12,810 nt of DNA from contig DLXZ01000054.1 in the NCBI GenBank assembly GCA_003448675.1, forward strand, positions 5,528 through 18,337, in the 5' to 3' direction. Below are positions 7,528-12,810 of this stretch, piece after piece. Origin of the DNA: Porticoccaceae bacterium. Lineage in GTDB: Bacteria > Pseudomonadota > Gammaproteobacteria > Pseudomonadales > Porticoccaceae. The translations under genes and the position numbers were made by a program. The notes beneath the pieces are model-generated. The model ran no database searches. It saw only the letters and a list, made by a program, of their open reading frames with translations, and was not told the DNA's origin. Within the stretch, counting starts at the first letter, position 1; each line of letters begins with the position of its first letter.

Positions 7528-7986
7528 TCAAGCGTTCACTTTCTCTACGACGAGTGCGTTACCGGAAAAATCCCTGATAACCACCCGATCGCCAGCCGCG
7601 ACCTCCGACTCACAGATAAAGGGCCATTCATCTTCGCTGAGCACCGGGAGGCTAAAACGCACCACCCCGCGCCCCTTTCCTGATGGCGCTTTGACAACCT
7701 GACCAGTTTCACCAATAGCTGCTTCCCGTGAGATGCCAGCCTTGGTTTTATCGACCATTCTGGGATTGAAAAATTTGAACCAGCCCAGGGTAAACACGCT
7801 TGAGGCGACAACCCAGATAAGCACCGCCACAGCCAAGCTTGTCTGGGGAAAGAACCAGACAACACCACCCGTCACCAGCGCTCCAAGCCCAAACCATAGG
7901 GAGATAAAGCTAGCGAGGAAAACCTCCAGCATAATAAGGATGATACCTACCACCATCCAGTGCCACCAAAGTAGTTCAATCCCCAT
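7528..7986 (-). CDS. NfeD family membrane protein
   Basis: A 152-residue short NfeD protein of the YbbJ type, without the N-terminal protease domain of long NfeD forms. Three or four membrane segments lie between residues 8 and 75 (for example WMVVGIILIMLEVFLASF and LAVAVLIWVVASSVFTLGW). A soluble beta-rich OB-fold follows from about 88 to 152, with IGETGQVVKAPSGKGRGVVRF near its start and GDRVVIRDFSGNALVVEKV near its end. NfeD proteins bind and modulate SPFH partners, consistent with qmcA directly downstream. Its ATG at 7986 has a strong ribosome binding site. All expected regions are present. Confidence 0.9.
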   Translation of the reverse strand: MGIELLWWHWMVVGIILIMLEVFLASFISLWFGLGALVTGGVVWFFPQTSLAVAVLIWVVASSVFTLGWFKFFNPRMVDKTKAGISREAAIGETGQVVKAPSGKGRGVVRFSLPVLSEDEWPFICESEVAAGDRVVIRDFSGNALVVEKVNA

Positions 7987-7999
7987 CCACAGCCTCCAA
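7987..7999 (-). promoter_or_regulatory. Strong ribosome binding site of nfeD
   Basis: On the minus strand TTGGAGG (7993-7999) precedes the ATG at 7986 with six nucleotides between GGAGG and the start codon. This fixes the nfeD start. Confidence 0.75.
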
Positions 8000-8051
8000 C
8001 GGAAGACACATTAATTGAGAGTTTACCAGCTCGCGAACCATAGTGCTTTGT

Positions 8052-8077
8052 GCCACGACACGCGATCTTGTCGCGGC
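8052..8077 (-). terminator. Hairpin downstream of rimI, possible terminator
   Basis: In the minus-strand transcript GCCGCGACA (8069-8077) pairs fully with TGTCGTGGC (8052-8060), a 9-bp stem including one G-U pair, with an 8-nt loop, 6 nt after the rimI stop. No T tract follows, so it may be a Rho-assisted end or an mRNA-stabilising hairpin rather than a classical terminator. The G-U pair would be an A-C mismatch on the other strand, which favours minus-strand function. Confidence 0.45.
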
Positions 8078-8083
8078 TTTCCC

Positions 8084-8584
8084 CTACGCCAATGATCCGG
8101 TTTCGTGGAAATCAAAAACCATCAGTAAAGCGTCTTCACTGCTATCACCGTCACGATAATAGCCCCGGCGCTCACCCACCTGCTTAAAACCGTTGCGTAA
8201 ATAAAGTGCTATGGCCGGAAAGTTGCTGGCTCGCACTTCCAGGTGCAGATGCTGGGTATATTCACGCAACTGGTCGAGGCAGTATTTCAGCAAGCGGGAA
8301 CCCAGGCCATGCCCCTGAAAGTCCGGCGCAACGGCGATATTGAGCAATTCGGCCTGATCCAGAATCCGATAAAAAAACAGGTAGGAAACAATCTCATCAC
8401 TTTTTACCAGGACGACTCCCTGATGACCCTTGATACTGTCGCTGAACTGTTTGGCAGTCCAGGGAAAGGGCGAGACTTGGGATTCGATCTCCATTAGCGT
8501 GGGCAAATCTTCCCTGGCCACCGGACGCAAGGAAAAATCACCGAAAAAACGGGTAATTTCCCCCTGTTCCCGCGTATCAGCCAA
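8084..8584 (-). CDS. rimI: Ribosomal protein S18-alanine N-acetyltransferase
   Basis: RimI acetylates the N-terminal alanine of ribosomal protein S18 using acetyl-CoA. With the start chosen here the protein has 166 residues (E. coli RimI has 148). The GNAT motif A, LNIAVAPDFQGHGLGSRLL, carries the acetyl-CoA loop QGHGLG at 90-95. LEVRASN (115-121) holds the expected catalytic glutamate, and GYYRDGDSSEDAL (141-153) holds the conserved tyrosines; all three are diagnostic for RimI. The frame is open to 8689 but no ATG exists in it. I prefer the TTG at 8584: GGGGA lies 6 nt upstream, it starts 20 bp after the holD stop, and the resulting length is close to normal. A further TTG within FSLRPV would give a still shorter form. 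The gene follows holD as in E. coli. Confidence 0.88.
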   Translation of the reverse strand: MADTREQGEITRFFGDFSLRPVAREDLPTLMEIESQVSPFPWTAKQFSDSIKGHQGVVLVKSDEIVSYLFFYRILDQAELLNIAVAPDFQGHGLGSRLLKYCLDQLREYTQHLHLEVRASNFPAIALYLRNGFKQVGERRGYYRDGDSSEDALLMVFDFHETGSLA

Positions 8585-8604
8585 AGCGCTTCCCCACCCG
8601 GCAA

Positions 8605-9354
8605 TCAGGCAGATAAGAATCGAATCGCCTGCCAAACATCCCTCTTGCACGCTGGCCGTTCGATCATTTCTGTTAGTGAATAGGTACAAATCACCTCAAC
8701 ACCTTCAATCAACTTGGGGGCCGGGGAGGTTTCCAGTGTCCCGCTTGCGCACCCCAGACACGTCGCCGAATCCTCCCCCATCGCCAGTAGCCACTTGAAC
8801 GGCGCCTGTTGATAGCGGCCTTTAATAAACATTGTCAGATACGCGCTTGCCGCTGGCAGAGAGGCATCGCCACCGACCGGCCAGTCGATAAACTCAGGCG
8901 GCGGCAGTAAGTGCGGTTTTCGCCGAATGGACTTGAGCACATTGGCTAGAAGTTGCATACGCTGACTTTCCTGTCCCAGACCCCGTGGCCAGGAATCAAT
9001 AACCAGCAGATCTTCGGAGGGTCGCCAGTAGGCCAGGCGAAACGCAACCGAGGCCTCTGGCTTTCCCCTATCCTTCTCAACAGGGGTTTCCTCGGCAGGA
9101 ACAGCGGTTTTCACCGATCCACTAAGAGCCTCAAACTTCTCAGCAACCAGGCTTTTAAGTATAGCGGCAGCACCATCATCAGACTTATGGCCACCCGTGA
9201 CCACAGGCTGCTGTCCGCGGCTGAGTCTGGTTTCTTCCTTGGGGATACCCGATTCGTGGTTTCCACCGGACGCTCCAGCGCCGGAAGAACCACGCAGCCG
9301 GTATTGCACGACCCCCATGGCCGACAGATACCAGTCACGCGATTCAGGCTGCAC
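8605..9354 (-). CDS. holD: Long HolD-like DNA polymerase III psi subunit
   Basis: Probable psi subunit of the DNA polymerase III clamp loader, which links chi (and so SSB) to the tau/gamma complex. The N-terminus (SRDWYLSAMGVVQYRLRG, residues 5-22) matches in pattern the E. coli psi start RRDWQLQQLGITQWSLRRP, the region that contacts the clamp-loader collar. The C-terminal third has a hydrophobic core and a terminal ACKRDVWQAIRFL helix similar to the psi end. Residues 23-100 are a Gly/Ser/Glu-rich, probably disordered insertion that makes the protein 249 residues against 137 in E. coli. It lies directly upstream of rimI, the conserved holD-rimI order. The start is a GTG nine bases after the leuA stop, with no obvious ribosome binding site, so translation may be coupled to leuA. 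Similarity is weak by eye, but motif and synteny agree. Confidence 0.75.
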   Translation of the reverse strand: MQPESRDWYLSAMGVVQYRLRGSSGAGASGGNHESGIPKEETRLSRGQQPVVTGGHKSDDGAAAILKSLVAEKFEALSGSVKTAVPAEETPVEKDRGKPEASVAFRLAYWRPSEDLLVIDSWPRGLGQESQRMQLLANVLKSIRRKPHLLPPPEFIDWPVGGDASLPAASAYLTMFIKGRYQQAPFKWLLAMGEDSATCLGCASGTLETSPAPKLIEGVEVICTYSLTEMIERPACKRDVWQAIRFLSA

Positions 9355-9363
9355 GACGATGAT

Positions 9364-10908
9364 CTAGACGCCGCCCAGCTGCGGATGCAGGCGGTCAGGA
9401 CTTTCCATCACGTTAAGTGCATTCAGGTAGGCCTTGGCGCTGGCCACCAGAATATCGGTATCAGAGCCCTGGCCATTGACAATGCGTCCCTCGCGGGCCA
9501 GGCGGACGGTCACCTCACCTTGGGAGTCAGTTCCCGTGGTGATAGCGTTAACGGAGTAGAGCTTTAAATCCGAACGGCTCTGGGCGACCTTTTCAATGGC
9601 CTTGAAAACCGCGTCCACCGGGCCGTCACCATCGGCTTCCACTTCGTGATCATTGCCGTGACTACGCAAGGTGAGGACAGCGTGCGGCGCGCGACCGGTT
9701 TTGGAAGAGACATCCAGGCTGACCAGGCGGTAGTTTTCCGTCGCCTCACCCATCTGCACCTCGGACACCAAAGCCTGCAGATCCTCGTCATAAATCTCCC
9801 GTTTTTTATCGGCAAGATCCTTAAAGCGCTTAAAGGCCTCGTTCATTTCCGCCTTGTTGTCAAAGGGGATACCCAGCTCTTCCATACGTGCGGCGAAGGC
9901 TGCCCGTCCGGAAAGTTTGCCCAGCACCAGGCGGTTGGTATTCCAGCCAACATCCTGGGCGCGCATGATTTCGTAGGTTTCCCGATACTTGAGCACTCCG
10001 TCCTGGTGAATACCGGATTCATGGGCAAAGGCATTGGCGCCCACCACAGCCTTGTTCGGCTGCACCGGGAAGCCGGTAATGGTCGAAACAAGACGGGAAA
10101 CCGGCACAATCTGTTCGGTATTGATAGTGGTGTGTACCGGGAAAACGTCCTTGCGGGTACGGATCGCCATAACGATTTCTTCCAGAGAGGCGTTGCCGGC
10201 GCGCTCACCCAAACCGTTGATGGTGCACTCCACCTGGCGAGCGCCGTGCATCACCGCCGACAGGGAATTGGCCACCGCCAGACCCAGGTCATTGTGGCAA
10301 TGCACGGAAAATATCGCCTTGTCGGCATTGGGCACATTGGCGATCACCCGGCCAATCATCTCGCCATACTGTCCCGGTTCACCATAACCGACGGTATCGG
10401 GAATATTAATGGTCCTGGCGCCGGCATCGATGACCGACTCGATCACCCGGCACATATAGTCGAATTCGGTGCGGCTGCCGTCTTCGAGGGAAAACTCCAC
10501 ATCGTCGACAAAATTTCGGGCGATCCTGACCGCACCCACCGACTGCTCCAGCACCTCCTCCGGTGTCATCTGCAGCTTGAACTCCATATGGATGGGCGAT
10601 GTGGCAATAAATGTATGAATGCGCGGCGCGGCAGCATTGGCCAGGGCCTCGGCGGCTCTTTCAATATCGGCATGAGTAGTACGCGCGAGACTGCATACGC
10701 TACTGTCCTTGATGGTATCGGCAATACTTTTTACGGCGGCGAAATCACCGGGGCTAGAAATAGCGAACCCAGCCTCAATCACATCCACCCCCAACTTTTC
10801 CAGGGACTTGGCGATGCGCAGTTTTTCCTCTTTGGTCATTGCCGCGCCGGGGCTTTGCTCCCCATCACGCAAGGTGGTGTCAAAAATTACTAATTTGTCC
10901 TGGTCCAT
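9364..10908 (-). CDS. leuA: 2-isopropylmalate synthase
   Basis: LeuA condenses acetyl-CoA with 2-oxoisovalerate to give 2-isopropylmalate, the first committed step of leucine synthesis, and is feedback-inhibited by leucine. The 514 residues match the E. coli-type enzyme. The TIM-barrel starts with [16 protein letters not shown] (9-24), which supplies the metal-binding aspartate and catalytic Arg/Glu. The metal-binding SVHCHNDLG has H203 and H205, [13 protein letters not shown] comes next, and HESGIHQDG lies in the linker region. The C-terminal part (about 395-514) is the leucine-binding regulatory domain. The ATG at 10908 has GGAG seven bases upstream. Upstream lies a long leader with a leucine-rich peptide and hairpins, so transcription attenuation by leucine supply is likely. 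holD begins nine bases after the stop codon. Confidence 0.97.
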   Translation of the reverse strand: MDQDKLVIFDTTLRDGEQSPGAAMTKEEKLRIAKSLEKLGVDVIEAGFAISSPGDFAAVKSIADTIKDSSVCSLARTTHADIERAAEALANAAAPRIHTFIATSPIHMEFKLQMTPEEVLEQSVGAVRIARNFVDDVEFSLEDGSRTEFDYMCRVIESVIDAGARTINIPDTVGYGEPGQYGEMIGRVIANVPNADKAIFSVHCHNDLGLAVANSLSAVMHGARQVECTINGLGERAGNASLEEIVMAIRTRKDVFPVHTTINTEQIVPVSRLVSTITGFPVQPNKAVVGANAFAHESGIHQDGVLKYRETYEIMRAQDVGWNTNRLVLGKLSGRAAFAARMEELGIPFDNKAEMNEAFKRFKDLADKKREIYDEDLQALVSEVQMGEATENYRLVSLDVSSKTGRAPHAVLTLRSHGNDHEVEADGDGPVDAVFKAIEKVAQSRSDLKLYSVNAITTGTDSQGEVTVRLAREGRIVNGQGSDTDILVASAKAYLNALNVMESPDRLHPQLGGV

Positions 10909-10923
10909 GTTCTGACTCCGAAT

Positions 10924-10944
10924 TAACCCACCACAGGTGGGTTA
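10924..10944 (-). repeat. Palindrome immediately upstream of the leuA ribosome binding site
   Basis: TAACCCACC (10924-10932) and GGTGGGTTA (10936-10944) form a perfect 9-bp inverted repeat with a 3-nt loop. In the leuA transcript it ends only a few nucleotides before CGGAG (10916-10920). It could be an RNA hairpin affecting leuA translation or an operator. On the plus strand it is followed by TTTT, but no plus-strand gene precedes it. Confidence 0.6.
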
Positions 10945-11080
10945 TTTTAATGGAACTGAGTAGGAAAGTTAGCCTTAACAGAGGCAACTCGCCACTTAAA
11001 TATCCCTCACCAGTCTACGCCCGCGTGGAGAACGCCCGGATCAGGGAAACAAAAACAGTTTGAATGGAAAGAAAGTAGAA

Positions 11081-11094
11081 TGCCCCTCAGGGCA
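11081..11094 (-). terminator. Candidate attenuator terminator at the end of the leuL-like ORF
   Basis: In the leuA-directed transcript TGCCC-TGAG-GGGCA forms a 5-bp GC-rich stem with the leader stop codon TGA in its loop, followed by the pyrimidine-rich TTCTACTTTCTTTCC. The stem is short for a terminator. An upstream GGGC inside the Leu-codon run could pair with the same GCCC and act as an antiterminator. Confidence 0.4.
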
Positions 11095-11182
11095 GGAGGC
11101 GTAGCAGGCCCGCAGCAAGCAGCAGCGCGATCGCGAAGTAAGGGCGCGATAAGCTGCTTGTTGTGATCGGGTCGATATTCAT
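11087..11182 (-). CDS. Leucine-rich leader peptide of leuA (attenuator peptide)
   Basis: A 31-codon ORF starts with ATG at 11182 and ends with TGA at 11087-11089, about 180 nt before leuA. It begins MNIDPITTSSLSRPYF and continues AIALLLAAGLLRLLP. Eight of 31 codons are leucine (TTA, CTG, CTG, CTT, CTG, CTA, CTC, CTG), seven of them in the last 13, including the less common CTA and CTC. This is what a ribosome-stalling leucine sensor needs. Strong inverted repeats overlap the ORF and a short stem covers its stop codon. No good Shine-Dalgarno sequence is seen and the preceding in-frame stop is a TAG near 11215, so the start is not otherwise fixed. A random hydrophobic small protein is the alternative; its position before leuA argues against that. 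I do not know whether this leader has been described in this lineage. Confidence 0.68.
   Translation of the reverse strand: MNIDPITTSSLSRPYFAIALLLAAGLLRLLP
11116..11160 (-). repeat. Compound hairpin within the leader peptide ORF
   Basis: CAAGCAGC (11116-11123) pairs with GCTGCTTG (11153-11160), eight perfect pairs. Nested inside, ATCGCG (11130-11135) pairs with CGCGAT (11145-11150), six perfect pairs around a 9-nt loop. In the leuA transcript this corresponds to the pause hairpin of an attenuator, and its 3' arm contains Leu codons, so a stalled ribosome would disrupt it. Confidence 0.65.
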
Positions 11183-11202
11183 GGTCGTGCTGTTACTTGA
11201 AC

Positions 11203-11232
11203 CTAATATGTCGATCTAGCTGTGGATCTAAA
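11203..11232 (-). promoter_or_regulatory. Weak candidate promoter for the leuA leader
   Basis: TTTAGA (11227-11232) and TATTAG (11203-11208) on the minus strand are separated by 18 bp, each matching four of six consensus bases, with A/T-rich sequence upstream. Transcription would begin near 11196, about 14 nt before the leader ATG. Evidence is limited to these partial matches. Confidence 0.25.
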
Positions 11233-11407
11233 CCTGAATTTCTCGCAGTGATATTTCTATTTTTAAGCCTTTTTCGGGGCTAAAACGAAAAACCGCGCTC
11301 AGGTGGCTATTCAAGCAGATTATTATGATTCTGCCAAGTCTCCATCCGACTTTTAACGATAGCCGTGCAACCTGCCACAGGGAAATCCGACCTTATCCAA
11401 ACGGCAT

Positions 11408-12223
11408 CTATCCCTCGACGGGCTTTCTAAAGCGTCGCCAGCACCATACCAGCGGCCCGGATAAAGCGTACATCACGGCCATCGCCAGCAACATACGCGG
11501 CGGGTCGATCAGAATAATGGACACCACCATAACGATGGCGAAAATCGCCACAAAAGGCACCCTGCCGCGAAAGTCCACGCCTTTCATGCTGGAATAGCGT
11601 AACGGCGCGACCATCAACAAACCAGCAATTGCGGTCACAAACAAGGCCATCAGCGCCAGTGAACGGGAGGGCTCAGCGTCGTAGCCGGTCCACACCATGG
11701 CAGCCACCAGCCCCGCGGCCGCCGGGCTGGCCAAACCACTGAAAAAACGACTATCGGCGGTACCCACCTGGGTATTGAAGCGCGCCAGGCGCAATGCCGC
11801 GCAGGATGCATAGATAAAAGCCCCTGCCCAGCCCAATTTGCCGAGGGTATAGAGCATCCAGCTGAAAGACACCACTGCCGGCGCCACGCCAAAGGAGACC
11901 ATGTCGGATAGGCTATCGTACTGAACGCCGAAATCACTCTCGGTATGGGTCATGCGCGCTACCCGGCCATCGAGCCCATCAAAGAGCATGGCAACGAAAA
12001 TCGCCACGGCTGCGGCCTCGAACTTGCCGTTCATGGCCGCCAGGATGGCATAGAAACCGCCGAACATGGCGCCCGTGGTCAATAGGTTGGGTAACAGATA
12101 GATGCCCCGCCGCTTTTTTACCGGGCCGGATAATTCCTCGAATTCGGGCTCTTCGGAATCTTCACTGCTGACCACAGCGAACAGGTTTTGCTTGTCCTGA
12201 TCCTGCTCTGCGCCATTATTCAT
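11408..12223 (-). CDS. pssA: CDP-diacylglycerol-serine O-phosphatidyltransferase
   Basis: PssA makes phosphatidylserine from CDP-diacylglycerol and serine in the inner membrane, the precursor of phosphatidylethanolamine. At 271 residues it is the integral-membrane CDP-alcohol phosphatidyltransferase type, not the E. coli phospholipase D-like type. The full catalytic motif D-x2-D-G-x2-A-R-x8-G-x3-D-x3-D is present: D82, D85, G86, A89, R90, G99, D103 and D107. An acidic hydrophilic N-terminus (about 1-35) precedes a conserved RRGIYLLPNLLTTGAMFGGF and six to eight membrane segments. The ATG at 12223 lacks a strong ribosome binding site but no better start is near. The gene follows ilvC in the same direction, an arrangement common in Pseudomonas relatives, with two hairpins in the gap. 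Confidence 0.95.
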   Translation of the reverse strand: MNNGAEQDQDKQNLFAVVSSEDSEEPEFEELSGPVKKRRGIYLLPNLLTTGAMFGGFYAILAAMNGKFEAAAVAIFVAMLFDGLDGRVARMTHTESDFGVQYDSLSDMVSFGVAPAVVSFSWMLYTLGKLGWAGAFIYASCAALRLARFNTQVGTADSRFFSGLASPAAAGLVAAMVWTGYDAEPSRSLALMALFVTAIAGLLMVAPLRYSSMKGVDFRGRVPFVAIFAIVMVVSIILIDPPRMLLAMAVMYALSGPLVWCWRRFRKPVEG

Positions 12224-12252
12224 CGCTTTACACCAAGGGGATTAACAGGCCC

Positions 12253-12258
12253 AGTATA
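12253..12258 (-). promoter_or_regulatory. Possible -10 element for pssA
   Basis: TATACT occurs on the minus strand just after the second hairpin and about 30 bp before the pssA ATG. No recognisable -35 is found at a normal distance, as that region is occupied by the hairpin arm. Weak evidence for an independent pssA promoter. Confidence 0.22.
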
Positions 12259-12264
12259 ACGCGA

Positions 12265-12288
12265 AACGGCAGGCCCAGGCCTGCCGTT
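12265..12288 (-). terminator. Strong hairpin between ilvC and pssA
   Basis: AACGGCAGGC (12265-12274) and GCCTGCCGTT (12279-12288) are a perfect 10-bp inverted repeat with a 4-nt loop, 52 nt after the ilvC stop. In the minus direction only a short T run (TTTC, beginning within the stem) follows, so termination is probably partial. It could be the main 3' end of the ilvC transcript. Confidence 0.6.
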
Positions 12289-12299
12289 AGGAGTCCACA

Positions 12300-12320
12300 C
12301 CGCTGCTGTTAAAACAGCGG
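12300..12320 (-). repeat. Second hairpin just downstream of ilvC
   Basis: CCGCTG (12300-12305) and CAGCGG (12315-12320) are a perfect inverted repeat, 19 nt after the ilvC stop. An alternative register pairing GCTGT with ACAGC around a TAAA-type loop is also possible. There is no downstream T tract. Together with the 10-bp hairpin it probably protects or ends the ilvC mRNA. Confidence 0.4.
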
Positions 12321-12339
12321 CATGCTAGAAAATGACCGA

Positions 12340-12810
<471 letters not shown>

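Larger units (their letters stand above)
10909..11407 (-). promoter_or_regulatory. Leader region of leuA (gap between pssA and leuA)
   Basis: This 499-bp gap has no large gene. Read toward leuA it holds T-rich runs just after pssA without a convincing stem, an A/T-rich stretch near 11240-11265, a weak promoter-like pair, a 31-codon leucine-rich leader ORF, a compound hairpin inside that ORF, a short GC-rich stem followed by pyrimidine-rich sequence, about 130 nt without a clear structure, and a 9-bp palindrome just before the leuA ribosome binding site. The whole is best read as an attenuator leader; the individual parts are listed separately. Confidence 0.6.

Noticed and set aside
8585..8689. 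N-terminal extension of RimI to the TTG at 8689
   Set aside because: It overlaps the conserved end of holD, and RimI proteins do not carry such an extension; a TTG with a GGGGA site at 8584 fits better.
9646..10893. A 415-codon plus-strand open frame opposite leuA
   Set aside because: It is exactly antisense to the well-conserved leuA, its translation is rich in His/Arg/Gly without family motifs, and it has no ribosome binding site. It is a codon-bias shadow.
10924..10950. Plus-strand intrinsic terminator (palindrome followed by TTTT)
   Set aside because: No plus-strand gene or promoter upstream would use it; it is kept only as a palindrome in the leuA leader.
11264..11298. Stem pairing TTTTTCG with CGAAAAA between pssA and leuA as a pssA terminator
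   Set aside because: The arms are mainly A/T and the following sequence has no T tract in the right place; pairing is too weak to call.

Overview
The window looks like an ordinary chromosomal segment of a gammaproteobacterium, probably a marine one near the Cellvibrionales/Pseudomonadales (inference). The grounds are the holD-rimI pair, the ilvC-pssA-leuA order, a RegB/RegA redox two-component pair and an RF3 of the E. coli type. I see no tRNA, rRNA, insertion sequence, phage gene or CRISPR array.

Layout. Bases 1-1135 (minus) carry the N-terminal three quarters of prfC (release factor 3). After a divergent promoter region come four plus-strand genes: a TonB-dependent outer-membrane receptor with methionine-rich segments (1332-3524), a RegB/PrrB-type sensor kinase (3610-4890), its RegA/PrrA-type response regulator (4887-5432, ATGA overlap), and an AT-richer sulfotransferase with a DUF4214-like N-terminus (5441-6553). 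All remaining genes are on the minus strand and converge on the sulfotransferase. In transcription order they are ilvC (C-terminal part, entering from the right edge), pssA, a leucine-rich leader peptide with hairpins, leuA, holD, rimI, nfeD and qmcA.

How they work together. ilvC and leuA belong to branched-chain amino acid synthesis, and pssA makes phosphatidylserine for membranes. The leuA leader (about 270 nt upstream of leuA) encodes a 31-residue peptide with eight leucines overlapped by strong inverted repeats; this is the architecture of ribosome-mediated leucine attenuation. HolD (clamp-loader psi subunit) and RimI (ribosomal S18 acetyltransferase) are co-directional with leuA with gaps of 9 and 20 bp. 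NfeD and the SPFH protein QmcA form the usual membrane-microdomain pair.

The accessory part is 1332-6553. A receptor with methionine clusters and an OprC-like plug signature sits beside a kinase carrying the RegB quinone-site heptapeptide, H-box and redox cysteine. This suggests, as inference, redox-controlled metal (possibly copper) acquisition for respiratory oxidases. The receptor has an eight-cytosine tract in its signal-peptide codons. The sulfotransferase has a textbook intrinsic terminator inside its last codons, before its stop codon.
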